NCBI GenBank assembly: GCA_964573255.1
Contig: CAZNJB010000011.1
Coordinates: forward strand, 1 to 64,000
Length of the DNA stretch: 64,000 nt
Direction: 5' to 3'
DNA from: CAYNUJ01 sp964573255
GTDB lineage: Bacteria > Bacteroidota > Ignavibacteria > Ignavibacteriales > Melioribacteraceae
Part shown: in pieces, positions 33,681 to 42,713 of the stretch
How the letters are laid out: each line of letters starts with the position of its first letter
Numbering within the stretch: position 1 is the first letter of the stretch
Made by a program: the position numbers and the translations under genes
The notes under the pieces: generated by a model
The model's database searches: none
What the model saw: the letters and a program-made list of their open reading frames with translations, nothing else
What the model was told of the DNA's origin: nothing

Positions 33681-35402
33681 TTAATCCAATTGAACCACTA
33701 TTTCTCGCGTGGGAAATTCCGTTATTCTACCATTCTTATCAATAACCGAGTATTTGAAATAATAGATGCCGTTTCTTTCAAAATCAATTTGTACACCATT
33801 ATCATCAAAGGTATGAAATTTTAGTTTTAAGTTTGTGAAAAAATTTGGATCATCGGCAATTTCAATTATACCGAACCGGAAATTGCTGTTATTTGGGGCT
33901 AATACAGGAGTAATAAAATTCCTTTTTATAACACTATTATTTTTTGGGTAAAGTAATTCGAACTTGGTTGGCTCATCCGATATTTTTAGATGAAGAGATT
34001 TTCCGTTAACGGCATCAAAACGCGAGATGTTTTTTAGATAGTAATCACGTTCACCGTCAATTTTAAGTGTATCGATCGAATTGTAGAATAATGCGGTTAA
34101 TTCATTCTTGGAATTTAATATCGCATATTTACCTGTATAATTACTCAAATTGTGTATTTCTATCGTTGAATCATTGACTAGCTTATAATAAACAAATTTT
34201 GGAGGCGATGGAATAACCGAAGCATAAAAAGATGGTGGCAGGGCCTTTGAAGCAAAAAGATTATGCAATAAGGAATCGGAGATATTTGCTGGATTGGATA
34301 ATAAATTTCCGGCTCTAAATTGAATTGTACCCTTTACGTTAGGAAGCGAATTTGACATTCTTATCTGAGCAGGAATTTGATCTGAACTCCAGTTTTTCGA
34401 TATGATTTTGTATGTAGCCAAACCTGGGAAAATATCTACCCCTTCCGAAATATTATTCCACCAATTCACTAATTTTCTAAAATCTTGTGCTCCTCCAATT
34501 TCCCAATACAATTGCGGAGCCAAATAATCAATAGAATTATTTTTAATCCATGCAATCGGGTCACAGTAAATTTTATCGTATGAGGAATATCCTGAAATAC
34601 CTTCCGGCGTGTTGTCTTTGTATATTCCAAATGGTGAAACTCCAAATCGTACAAAAGGTTTTATTTTTTTTATGGAATTATATATCGAACTAAGCAGGAG
34701 GTTTACATTATCTCTGCGCCAATCGGCAATATCGGTAAATCCTCTCGGGTTTGCAATAAAATTGAGCGAGTCTTCATTTGTGATTTCATTCGGAATATAA
34801 GGATAAAAATAATCGTCGAGATGAATGCCGTCGATGTCGTATCTTAAAACGATATCCCTAACAATTGAAGTTACGTAATCTCTTACTTCTTTCAAGCCGG
34901 GATTTAAGAACTGATAGTCGCCAATTTTTATTATCCATTCAGGATGTAATTTAGTAATATGATTAGGTGCTAAATCGTATATACCGGTTTTACGTACTGC
35001 CCTGTAAGGATTTATCCAAGCATGCAGTTCTAAACCGAATTTATGGGCTGTATTTACGGCAAATTCTAGAGGGTCGTAAAACGGCTCCGGCGGTTTGCCC
35101 TGTTTGCCGGTAAGCCAATATGACCAGGGTTCATATGGAGAATTATATAACGCATCACATTCCGGACGAACTTGAAAAACAATAGCGTTGAAATTTAATT
35201 TCGCTAATTTTTTGAATAAATCAACCAAGGATTGTTTTTGTTCTTCAACTGTCAGTTTATTACTAGCGGGCCAGTCAAGGTTAGCAACCGAAGCAACCCA
35301 AACTCCTCGGAATTCTTGCTTTATATCCGTAGCGTGTATTGGGTTAATTATTGTTAAAATGAAGAATAATATGTTTATAAAGCCGGATGTATAAGATTTC
35401 AT
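33681..35402 (-). CDS. GHL10/DUF187 glycoside hydrolase-like protein (DigH family)
   Basis: 573 residues with a signal peptide (to about IHA, residue 24). EFRGVWVASVANLDWP, AIVFQVRPECDALYNS, LELHAWINPYRA and YDIDGIHLDDYFYP are hallmark blocks of the GHL10 family, a TIM barrel. The DIDGIHLDD segment carries the likely acidic catalytic residues. The E. coli member DigH cuts denuded peptidoglycan glycans. The last 150 residues form Fn3-like beta domains. Probably an exported cell-wall hydrolase; the exact substrate is inferred. Confidence 0.88.
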   Translation of the reverse strand: MKSYTSGFINILFFILTIINPIHATDIKQEFRGVWVASVANLDWPASNKLTVEEQKQSLVDLFKKLAKLNFNAIVFQVRPECDALYNSPYEPWSYWLTGKQGKPPEPFYDPLEFAVNTAHKFGLELHAWINPYRAVRKTGIYDLAPNHITKLHPEWIIKIGDYQFLNPGLKEVRDYVTSIVRDIVLRYDIDGIHLDDYFYPYIPNEITNEDSLNFIANPRGFTDIADWRRDNVNLLLSSIYNSIKKIKPFVRFGVSPFGIYKDNTPEGISGYSSYDKIYCDPIAWIKNNSIDYLAPQLYWEIGGAQDFRKLVNWWNNISEGVDIFPGLATYKIISKNWSSDQIPAQIRMSNSLPNVKGTIQFRAGNLLSNPANISDSLLHNLFASKALPPSFYASVIPSPPKFVYYKLVNDSTIEIHNLSNYTGKYAILNSKNELTALFYNSIDTLKIDGERDYYLKNISRFDAVNGKSLHLKISDEPTKFELLYPKNNSVIKRNFITPVLAPNNSNFRFGIIEIADDPNFFTNLKLKFHTFDDNGVQIDFERNGIYYFKYSVIDKNGRITEFPTREIVVQLD

Positions 35403-35480
35403 GCTTAATTGGTAATAAATTAAAACAGTAATATATTACTTAAATATTATTGAGCAAAAGAAGGATTTAAAAAACATGTT

Positions 35481-35870
35481 TTAATTATTTCCGGAATGAA
35501 TATGCTCTTCAATTATCTTAAAAGCCGTACGGGATTCGTTAAAAAGATAAAATGATGCGGCAACAATTGCCAGAATGCCGAAACATAAAAGAATTATTAC
35601 AACCCAATAAAATGTATCTACACTTAAAGTTGAAAAACCACCGAATAATGCGCCAAGTGCAAAAAATATAACACTAGCATAAAGCAACGATAAAGCGTTA
35701 TTGAAATATCTTGCTCTTTTAATTAAATGATCGGGGATAGGTTGTTTTTCGTGTCGGAGATGATGAATTTCTGAGTGCAAATGACCGAACCGTGTGGATG
35801 TTGAAAGAATCAACAATGCAACGCCGGGCAGTAGTGCCAGGGGAGTAATCCATATTTCAGGGGTGTTCAT
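35481..35870 (-). CDS. DUF2721 family membrane protein
   Basis: 129 residues with three membrane segments (about 12-25, 55-80 and 85-110). The LLPGVALLILSTSTRFGHLHSEI start, with a later RARYFNNALSLLYASV, matches my memory of DUF2721. The function is unknown. It overlaps the stop of the gene upstream by one base (TAATG), so the two are translated together. Confidence 0.75.
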   Translation of the reverse strand: MNTPEIWITPLALLPGVALLILSTSTRFGHLHSEIHHLRHEKQPIPDHLIKRARYFNNALSLLYASVIFFALGALFGGFSTLSVDTFYWVVIILLCFGILAIVAASFYLFNESRTAFKIIEEHIHSGNN

Positions 35871-36583
35871 TATGCAGCCAATGTTTTCATTAATTTTCTT
35901 TTTGCTATAGGCAATATAGTTTCTTTAAATGGAAAGTCAATTTCAGATTGAAAAAGATAAACTGCTGGATTCGGCAATTCGGGATACTTGTGGGTTAGCT
36001 CGATTTTTATTTCTCTTTTTATCACAGCAAAGCTTTCCAACGGCAATGTTTCCAAATATTTTGTTTTTAACGTTCTCAATGGCTCAGTTTCGGATGAAAA
36101 GAGAACGGTTTCGTAGCGGTAAATTTTGAGCTCTTTATTTTTAATATCGGAAATAAATAAATATCCTTCATTCTTATATAAAGGGATTATTCCGATTTCT
36201 CTTATTTCCGAATTTTGTTCCACGAAATCATAAATAGCTTTACCTTCGTTCAATGCTTCTTGTATTTGAGGCATTGACCAATCGATAAAATCGAAAATAG
36301 AATCTTTGTCCGCTCCAAATAATTCTTCGGTATTAAATATTGGTTTCTTATTCTCTAAATCGAAACGAAGTAATTTTTTAGGAAAACTGTTTTCAATTGA
36401 TGAACGGTTTTCAAGAATTCCTCTCAGTAGGGCACTAATTTCTATTAAATTGGAAAATACCGGATATAACTTGCTGTGATGGAGATATTCCAAATGCTTT
36501 TTCATTATTGCCAGTAATTTATATTTACTATATTCGGGGTCACTCGCGGCTCTTATAAATAATTCTAAATTTAACTTATCCAT
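35870..36583 (-). CDS. conserved hypothetical protein
   Basis: 237 residues. I do not recognise a family. No signal peptide or membrane segment is seen; the protein looks soluble, helical in the first half and mixed alpha/beta in the second (IREIGIIPLYKNEGYLFIS). It has a good ribosome-binding site (GGAGTTGAAG read on the minus strand). It is coupled to the DUF2721 gene by a 1-base overlap, suggesting a joint role. Confidence 0.6.
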   Translation of the reverse strand: MDKLNLELFIRAASDPEYSKYKLLAIMKKHLEYLHHSKLYPVFSNLIEISALLRGILENRSSIENSFPKKLLRFDLENKKPIFNTEELFGADKDSIFDFIDWSMPQIQEALNEGKAIYDFVEQNSEIREIGIIPLYKNEGYLFISDIKNKELKIYRYETVLFSSETEPLRTLKTKYLETLPLESFAVIKREIKIELTHKYPELPNPAVYLFQSEIDFPFKETILPIAKRKLMKTLAA

Positions 36584-36798
36584 TCTTCAACTCCTTGATT
36601 TGAGTTGTTTAATTTATTTGTCGAATTTTTAATGAAAACATTTAGATGCAGTAAAGTAAATAGCGGGTAAGTGTGGAATGAATTTATTTTCTAACATTTT
36701 CAAAATAAATGAATTTAACATTTCAGTTGATAACAATTTATTAACAACTGGAATCAAATGCAAGTCGGATTTGAATGACTATTTGCTAAGAAATATTT

Positions 36799-38049
36799 TT
36801 AATCCCAAACTTCATCACGGTTAATGGGCATTGTCATGCATCTACATCCGCCTCCACCGCGAGCAAGCTCGCTACCCTCAATAGTAATAACACATTTATC
36901 GTAGTCATCAATATTGACTTTGTTTTTGATTATATCTTTAGCATGAATAATTTCAAAACCGTTTTTATTCATTTCTTCGAGAGTATGAATATTCCGGGAG
37001 TAACCAATAACTTTTCCGGGAGCAAATGCAAAGAAGTTGGCTCCGCTATGCCATTGCTCGCGCTCTTGTGTCCATTCGTCCTTTTTTCCGCCGCAGTAAA
37101 TTGGTTCTACATCCACTCCAATTTTCCTTAATGCGGTTGGTATATCATCTTCCTCTTCTATTTTTTTAACTTTTCCGTTATCAATTTCTATATGGACAGT
37201 TTCAAAATTGTGGGTGTTAAATACCACGGGTGAATAAACCATACATTTATCTTGATCTAAAAATGTAAATACCATATCCAAGTGAATAAAGGATTCCGGT
37301 TCATGAGGTAATTCTTGAGCAATAATATGCTTGTAAATCTTTCTCTCATTGAAGTATTCCAAGAGAAAATCGACTCCTTGCGAAGAAGTTCTGCTGCCAA
37401 TACCAATTACAAGTACGTCATTTCTGGCAACTAATATGTCTCCTCCCTCCATAGTTATTTTGTCGTTAAAATTATCGGACTCTTCCGGAATTATAATATC
37501 ACCTCTGAGTTTTGGGTGAAATTTCATTATAGTTTCAAATATTCTGCTTTCGCGACTGCGAACTCGGCTTTTCATTCTGTTTATTAGAATTTTATCTCCT
37601 ATGGAAGCCGCAGCATCGCGAGTAAAGAAGAAGTTATGCAAAGGACGAAGTGCGTATTTCTTCTTGTCCAAAAAGTTAGTTAATGTATTTCGTTTTAACG
37701 GAACGCCTTCTATGATCAATTTAGCCAATTCTCCGGCATCTAAATTATAAAGTTCTTCTTCCAATTCAGGCTGGTTTTCCGTTTGGCATACCATTTTTAA
37801 TAGTCTTTTTTTAGCCTCTTTAATTTTTAATGTTTCCGTAAGTAAGTCCCTTATTTCGAAGGTTTTCGTGACTTTTTTAAGAACGCTCTTGAATTGGGAA
37901 TATTCTTTAGAAGCAACAGCGAGATTGAGTATATCACTGTATAACGCACGTTCAGCATTTCGGGGGGTCATATTTTCAACTTCTTCGCCAGGAGTGTGAA
38001 TTATGACCCCGTTTAATTTCCCAATTTCCGATGTTATGTTAATTTCCAT
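36799..38049 (-). CDS. arcA: arginine deiminase
   Basis: Hydrolyses arginine to citrulline and ammonia. About 416 residues from ATG 38049, typical. Family blocks: GKLNGVIIHTPGEEVENMTP, FTRDAAASIGD, MEGGDILVARNDVLVIGIGSRTS, FIHLDMVFTFLD with the catalytic His, and GGGGCRCMTMP with the nucleophile Cys near the C-terminus. The usual partners arcB, arcC and arcD are not adjacent. An in-frame GTG at 38058 would overlap the upstream gene, so the ATG is preferred. Confidence 0.93.
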   Translation of the reverse strand: MEINITSEIGKLNGVIIHTPGEEVENMTPRNAERALYSDILNLAVASKEYSQFKSVLKKVTKTFEIRDLLTETLKIKEAKKRLLKMVCQTENQPELEEELYNLDAGELAKLIIEGVPLKRNTLTNFLDKKKYALRPLHNFFFTRDAAASIGDKILINRMKSRVRSRESRIFETIMKFHPKLRGDIIIPEESDNFNDKITMEGGDILVARNDVLVIGIGSRTSSQGVDFLLEYFNERKIYKHIIAQELPHEPESFIHLDMVFTFLDQDKCMVYSPVVFNTHNFETVHIEIDNGKVKKIEEEDDIPTALRKIGVDVEPIYCGGKKDEWTQEREQWHSGANFFAFAPGKVIGYSRNIHTLEEMNKNGFEIIHAKDIIKNKVNIDDYDKCVITIEGSELARGGGGCRCMTMPINRDEVWD

Positions 38050-38050
38050 A

Positions 38051-39910
38051 TTATTCACTTAGCACGTTAAATTTTATTTTCGAAGGATAATCTTTTGTAT
38101 GAAATACCTTATGAAACGCTTTTACAAAATCATTTTTATCAGCATTGTAAATATCGCAAAAAGTTTGCGGATTTCTATCAAATAAAGGGAACCAGCTGCT
38201 TTGAACTTGAACCATTATTTTATGTCCCTTCTTAAAAGTGTGCAATATATCCTGAAGGTTAAAAGATATTTTTTCGATTTTTCCGGGAGTAAATGGTTCC
38301 GGATGCTCGAAGCTGTTTCTGAATTTTCCTCTGAAAATATCCCCACGGATCATCATTTGGTATCCACCCATTTCAACTTTGTTCGGATTTGGTTTCGGGT
38401 CCGAAGTGCTGTCGGGGAAAACATCTATCAATTTTACAACAAAATCTGCATCAGTTCCCGTTGTGGAAACAAACAGCTCAACTTCAATCGCTCCAGCAAT
38501 TGTTAAATCGTTAGTTAGCTCATCAGTTTCAAATACAAGTACATCGGGACGGTAAGAAGCAAAACGCTGATCCTCATTCATATAATTTCTGTTGTAAAAT
38601 ATTTTCGAATCATGAATTTGTGCGGTATAAGGAACGGGATTATTCGGGTCGCTTAAATATTCTTCGTATCCTTCATCAATCTCTGAACGGGAACTTACTA
38701 ATTTCTCGTTCGAAGAAAAGTATAACTCATTTGATTTTATATTTTTGGGCGGCCAAGAATTGAAATAACGCCATCTGTTTGTTCCCGTTTCAAACATCAG
38801 CGCTTCAGGTAATTTTATATCGCCTTTATCCTTTAAGAAATAATTGAAGAAGGGAAGCTCAATATTTTTGCGGTAAAACTCGCTTGTATTTTCTCCGAAA
38901 TTCATTTCACCATAACTCGAAACTTCTTCCCGCGACCATGCACCGTGTGTCCAAGGCCCCATTACCAGCATATTAAAAATATCTTTATTCTTCTTTTCGA
39001 TTGCTGAGTATGTGTGCAATGCTCCGTACAAATCTTCTCCGTCGAACCATCCTCCGACAGTCATTACGGATGTATTAACATTATCGAAATGGTTCAAGGT
39101 ATTTCTTGACTTCCAAAATTGATTGTAACTTCCATTGGACATTGCTTGATTCCAAAATTCAACGTTGCCTTTTAATATTTTTTCGTTGAAATTCTTCAAA
39201 GGTCCCATTTCGAGGAAAAACGAATAAGCATCGGGTGAATCATATTTTGGTGCGCTTGTCCAGTGAGTTGTGAGCGTATCTCTTGGTTGACCGAATACTT
39301 TGAAGAAATTGAAAGCCATCATTAGCGTAAAAGCGCCGTTGTGATGCATGTCGTCGTCGATAAACCAATCGGCAATCGGTGCTTGAGGAGATACTGCTTT
39401 TATTGCCGGATGTCCGCTCATTGCAGCCATAGCAGCGTAGAAACCCGGATAAGAAATTCCCCAGAAACCTACTTTGCCGTTATTGTTAGGAATATTATTA
39501 ATCAGCCATTCTACGGTGTCGTATGTATCGCTTGCTTCGTCGGTTTGTTCCCCTTTTTTATTCGGAATAAAAGGACGCATATCAACGAACTTTCCTTCGC
39601 TCATAAACTTACCGCGTACATCTTGGAATGCTATTATGTAATTTTCATCCAAAAAATGTTTGTAGCGGAGCAATCTTTTACTGAATTTATCCTCTCCGTA
39701 TGGTCCAACGCTGTATGGCGTTCTCCAAATTAAGATCGGGTGTTTTTCGGTAGTATCCTTAGGCATGTAAACGGCGGTGAAAAGTTTTACACCGTCCCTT
39801 ACCGGAATTCTGTATTCCTTTTTTATATAATGCTCTTTTATGTCGTAATTGTTTTGTGCGTTTATTGCAAATGCAAAGATCAATGTGATATATATTATTA
39901 TTCTTTTCAT
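38051..39910 (-). CDS. CocE/NonD-type serine hydrolase (X-Pro dipeptidyl-peptidase family)
   Basis: 619 residues with a signal peptide (to about AINAQ, residue 19). IPVRDGVKLFTAVYMPKD and the nucleophile motif GFWGISYPGFYAA are those of the S15/CocE family. The catalytic Asp is probably in GWFDGEDLYGA, and the His in GPWTHGAWS. The C-terminal jelly-roll domain starts near TIAGAIEVELFVSTTG. It should be exported and act on acylated or proline-containing substrates. The stop is one base from the arginine deiminase start, so they form an operon. Confidence 0.88.
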   Translation of the reverse strand: MKRIIIYITLIFAFAINAQNNYDIKEHYIKKEYRIPVRDGVKLFTAVYMPKDTTEKHPILIWRTPYSVGPYGEDKFSKRLLRYKHFLDENYIIAFQDVRGKFMSEGKFVDMRPFIPNKKGEQTDEASDTYDTVEWLINNIPNNNGKVGFWGISYPGFYAAMAAMSGHPAIKAVSPQAPIADWFIDDDMHHNGAFTLMMAFNFFKVFGQPRDTLTTHWTSAPKYDSPDAYSFFLEMGPLKNFNEKILKGNVEFWNQAMSNGSYNQFWKSRNTLNHFDNVNTSVMTVGGWFDGEDLYGALHTYSAIEKKNKDIFNMLVMGPWTHGAWSREEVSSYGEMNFGENTSEFYRKNIELPFFNYFLKDKGDIKLPEALMFETGTNRWRYFNSWPPKNIKSNELYFSSNEKLVSSRSEIDEGYEEYLSDPNNPVPYTAQIHDSKIFYNRNYMNEDQRFASYRPDVLVFETDELTNDLTIAGAIEVELFVSTTGTDADFVVKLIDVFPDSTSDPKPNPNKVEMGGYQMMIRGDIFRGKFRNSFEHPEPFTPGKIEKISFNLQDILHTFKKGHKIMVQVQSSWFPLFDRNPQTFCDIYNADKNDFVKAFHKVFHTKDYPSKIKFNVLSE

Positions 39911-40070
39911 TTGTAAATCCGTAATTGTTTTTCAATTGACTGCGCAATTTAATAAAATGAAATAAAACGAAAAATCGTTACAGAAATATCTCTTGCTTAA
40001 TGCAAAACATTTTATTGGTAAAAGCTTTATTTTTCAAGGTTATTATGAAGTAATTATTGAATTAAAATCT

Positions 40071-40646
40071 ATGACAGAATTTTTATATGATATAGACAAG
40101 GCATTATTTTATTTCATCAATCATACTTTATCGAATCCGTTGTTCGATAAGTTGATGCCTTTTCTAACGGATCCTAAACATTGGTTTATTGCTTATGTGA
40201 TTTTACTTGGCATTTTATACACTAAAGGCGGTAGAGTCGGAAAAATTGCCACAGTAGGAACGATATTTTTAATTGCGTTTTCAGATCAATTAAGCAGCAA
40301 TCTATTAAAACATTTATTTGAAAGAATAAGACCTTGTAATGCGTTACCAGATGTAAATATTTTGGTGTTCTGTTCAAGTTCTTATTCTTTCCCTTCTTCG
40401 CATGCGGTCAACAATTTTGCCGCTGCAGCCTACTTCGCAAGATTATTTCCCAAGTATAGAATTGTTCTTTATTCTACGGCTTCCATAATTGCCTTTACTC
40501 GTCCTTATGTGGGTGTTCATTATGTTTCGGATATAGTTGCCGGAGCATTAATCGGTTTAGCCGTAGGGTATTTGTTCTCTGAAATTGTTATTTTTATTGA
40601 AAGGAAATGGGATAATTATGATAAACAAAAACAAATTGGTGACTAA
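40071..40646 (+). CDS. PAP2-family membrane phosphatase
   Basis: 191 residues with five or six membrane helices. The three phosphatase motifs are present: KHLFERIRP (KxxxxxxRP), SFPSSHA (PSGH-like, with Ser for Gly) and TRPYVGVHYVSD (SRxxxxxHxxxD-like, Thr for Ser). It likely removes phosphate from lipid carriers such as undecaprenyl diphosphate or phosphatidate. The ATG at 40071 is preferred; an in-frame TTG lies 26 codons upstream, but the extra residues do not look like part of the family. It overlaps the AMP nucleosidase gene by 29 bases. Confidence 0.85.
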   Translation: MTEFLYDIDKALFYFINHTLSNPLFDKLMPFLTDPKHWFIAYVILLGILYTKGGRVGKIATVGTIFLIAFSDQLSSNLLKHLFERIRPCNALPDVNILVFCSSSYSFPSSHAVNNFAAAAYFARLFPKYRIVLYSTASIIAFTRPYVGVHYVSDIVAGALIGLAVGYLFSEIVIFIERKWDNYDKQKQIGD

Positions 40647-41409
40647 ACTGGATATTGCAAAAAATTGGCTTCCGCGTTATACCGGAAGTGAAATAGATAA
40701 ACTTGGCGATTATTTACTTTTAACGAATTTTGCTAATTACGTAACAAGATTTGCCGAGCAATTTAACTGCGATATTACCGGAGAAAACCGTCCGATGCAG
40801 ACGGCTACCAATACTGCCGGATTATCCATAATCAATTTTGGAATGGGATCTCCAAATGCAGCAACCATAATGGATTTATTAACTGCCCGCAAACCCAAGG
40901 GAGTTCTCTTTTTGGGGAAATGCGGAGGGTTGAAAAGATCTACCGAACTCGGTCATTTTATTTTACCTACTGCTGCAATAAGGGGTGAAGGTACTAGTAA
41001 AGATTATTTCCCACCCGAAGTGCCTGCTTTGCCTTCATTTAAATTACATAAATTTGTATCCGATAAAATTATTCAGCATAATCACGAATATCGAACAGGT
41101 GTTATTTATACCACAAATAGACGAGTTTGGGAGTGGGACGATAATTTTAAGGAGTATCTCAGAAAGATTGGAGCAATCGGGATTGATATGGAAACGGCTA
41201 CAATCTTTATTGTCGGTTATGCTAACGAAATTGCAAGGGGCGCTTTGCTTTTGGTTTCCGATCTTCCTATGATGCCGGAAGGAATAAAAACCGAGGAAAG
41301 CGATAGAATGATTACTAAAAATTTTGTCGATCTTCATCTTCAAATCGGTATTGAAGCAATGACCGAAATAGGCGTGAAGGGTGAAAAAATTAAACATTTT
41401 AGATTTTAA
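40618..41409 (+). CDS. amn: AMP nucleosidase
   Basis: Splits AMP into adenine and ribose 5-phosphate. 263 residues from ATG 40618. The purine phosphorylase fold is visible in INFGMGSPNAATIMDLL, GVLFLGKCGGLKRS and GAIGIDMETATIFIVGYA, the last with the ribose-binding Met-Glu. The short form without the N-terminal domain of E. coli Amn is common in Bacteroidetes. AAAGGA lies about 12 bases before the ATG. Confidence 0.88.
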   Translation: MINKNKLVTKLDIAKNWLPRYTGSEIDKLGDYLLLTNFANYVTRFAEQFNCDITGENRPMQTATNTAGLSIINFGMGSPNAATIMDLLTARKPKGVLFLGKCGGLKRSTELGHFILPTAAIRGEGTSKDYFPPEVPALPSFKLHKFVSDKIIQHNHEYRTGVIYTTNRRVWEWDDNFKEYLRKIGAIGIDMETATIFIVGYANEIARGALLLVSDLPMMPEGIKTEESDRMITKNFVDLHLQIGIEAMTEIGVKGEKIKHFRF

Positions 41410-41420
41410 TTGGAGTATGT

Positions 41421-41843
41421 ATGAAAAGATTAATTTCATTAATCTTATTGTTTTCAATTTTTTCTACCGCTTCCGGTATGCCTCTTATAGAGGAAAATCA
41501 CAATTCGGCTGAGAAGACTTTGAGACAAATTTTTGACCTTGTGAAATCAGGTGACTTTAACGCCGCGTTGCAATTTGTAGCCCTGCCTAAAAAAAGTAAG
41601 AAAAATGATGAATGGACCGTGGTTGACAAAAAGAATAAAGGTGAAGTTAAAGCAGGGAAGCGCCTTTTGAGTAGAATTAAAAAATACTTAAAGATCTCGG
41701 ATGGATATAAAATTGAAAGGTCTGAAAGTGATGGCAATATAAGTGTAGTTGCGGTTAAGTTTAGCAATAAAGGCAGAAAAATTAAAATTGAATTCGAATT
41801 TGTAAAAATGAAGACTAATTATTTTTTGGTTGACATAGATTAA
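41421..41843 (+). CDS. exported hypothetical protein, DUF4878-like
   Basis: 140 residues with a signal peptide (to about ASG, residue 19). The body (KTLRQIFDLVKSGDFNAALQ, then FEFVKMKTNYFLVDID at the end) recalls the cystatin/NTF2-like DUF4878 fold, which is common in small exported proteins. No catalytic motif is visible. It forms a tight run with amn upstream and the next gene 1 base downstream. Confidence 0.6.
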   Translation: MKRLISLILLFSIFSTASGMPLIEENHNSAEKTLRQIFDLVKSGDFNAALQFVALPKKSKKNDEWTVVDKKNKGEVKAGKRLLSRIKKYLKISDGYKIERSESDGNISVVAVKFSNKGRKIKIEFEFVKMKTNYFLVDID

Positions 41844-41844
41844 A

Positions 41845-42291
41845 ATGGCTGATAAATCGTTATTCGAAAAATTAGATAACTTTTTTATCGCTACAATCTC
41901 TATTATGCTCTTTTCCGGAATTACCGTCTATTTTCTTACCCGCAACGGATATAGAATAGCCGTTAATCTGACTTCGGATGAAACCGGTTTGATCGCAATT
42001 CTGGTAACCACCCTTGCAGTTCTTATTATTAAAATTTTCGAAAAAAAATTAAGTGCTACTTTTTCGGACAAATCCCAAAAATCAAATTATTTTAAGAAAA
42101 TCACAATAATTCGTTTAGGTATTCTCCTAATTGCCGACTTGGTCTTACTGTTCCTCTTTAATGTCTCGTATAATTTTATTCTGCTGTTAATCTTTTTGAT
42201 ATTATTTGTTTTACTTTTTGCTTATAGACCTCTACCTAAAAAATATAAGTCGGATACGGAATCTTTTGGTGATAATAAACATCAAATATAA
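41845..42291 (+). CDS. hypothetical membrane protein
   Basis: 148 residues with four membrane segments (about 13-30, 48-64, 90-110 and 112-132), not a family I recognise. Basic loops face the cytoplasm. It starts 1 base after the preceding gene, so the two are likely co-translated. Nothing suggests an enzyme. Confidence 0.6.
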   Translation: MADKSLFEKLDNFFIATISIMLFSGITVYFLTRNGYRIAVNLTSDETGLIAILVTTLAVLIIKIFEKKLSATFSDKSQKSNYFKKITIIRLGILLIADLVLLFLFNVSYNFILLLIFLILFVLLFAYRPLPKKYKSDTESFGDNKHQI

Positions 42292-42315
42292 AACCTAAAA
42301 ATGATAGGAGGAACT

Positions 42316-42513
42316 ATGAATAAGAATATCGGAAGTGCTGATAAAATAATCCGTTATGTAATCGGTGTTGTGGTATTAGCGCTTGGATTTGTTTATGAAT
42401 CATATTGGGGTTTGTTGGGTCTAATTCCAGTTTTAACGGCAACATTCAACTTTTGTCCCTTGTATGCTCCGCTAAAAATATCTACTAATAAAAGCGAGCA
42501 GTCTTCGGAATAA
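42316..42513 (+). CDS. DUF2892 family membrane protein
   Basis: 65 residues with two membrane helices. The start NKNIGSADKIIRYVIGVVVL and the end ATFNFCPLYAPLKISTNK are clear DUF2892 features; the family often accompanies rhodanese domains in sulfur or redox contexts. ATG 42316 is chosen over ATG 42301 because AGGAGG sits 5 bases upstream of it. Confidence 0.9.
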   Translation: MNKNIGSADKIIRYVIGVVVLALGFVYESYWGLLGLIPVLTATFNFCPLYAPLKISTNKSEQSSE

Positions 42514-42528
42514 TTTTATGATTTTTTG

Positions 42529-42566
42529 GTGCTGCAAAGCCTTAAATAGCATTGGCATTGCAGCAC
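42529..42566. other. inverted repeat between DUF2892 gene and phosphate transporter
   Basis: GTGCTGCAA and TTGCAGCAC pair perfectly with a 20-base spacer. There is no T-tract after it, so it is not a standard terminator. It could mark the end of the preceding operon or a leader structure of the transporter gene. Confidence 0.4.
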
Positions 42567-42713
42567 ATTCCGATGTATATGTATTACTCTTATATTATAT
42601 CCAATGTTAAATTATTGTTAATTTTTCCTTTCCCCTAAATCGTTTCTTTTTTTCAATATTAATCCTTATTAACTTTGTAAATCGGATTGGTTTAATCATT
42701 CAGAGGAAGAAAA

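Noticed and set aside
36724..36750. Near-perfect inverted repeat CAGTTG...CAACTG downstream of arginine deiminase
   Set aside because: One internal mismatch, AT-rich centre and no T-tract on the minus strand; too weak to call a terminator.
39341..39733. Plus-strand open frame of 130 codons
   Set aside because: Antisense to the CocE-type hydrolase gene; cysteine- and phenylalanine-rich translation without a domain.
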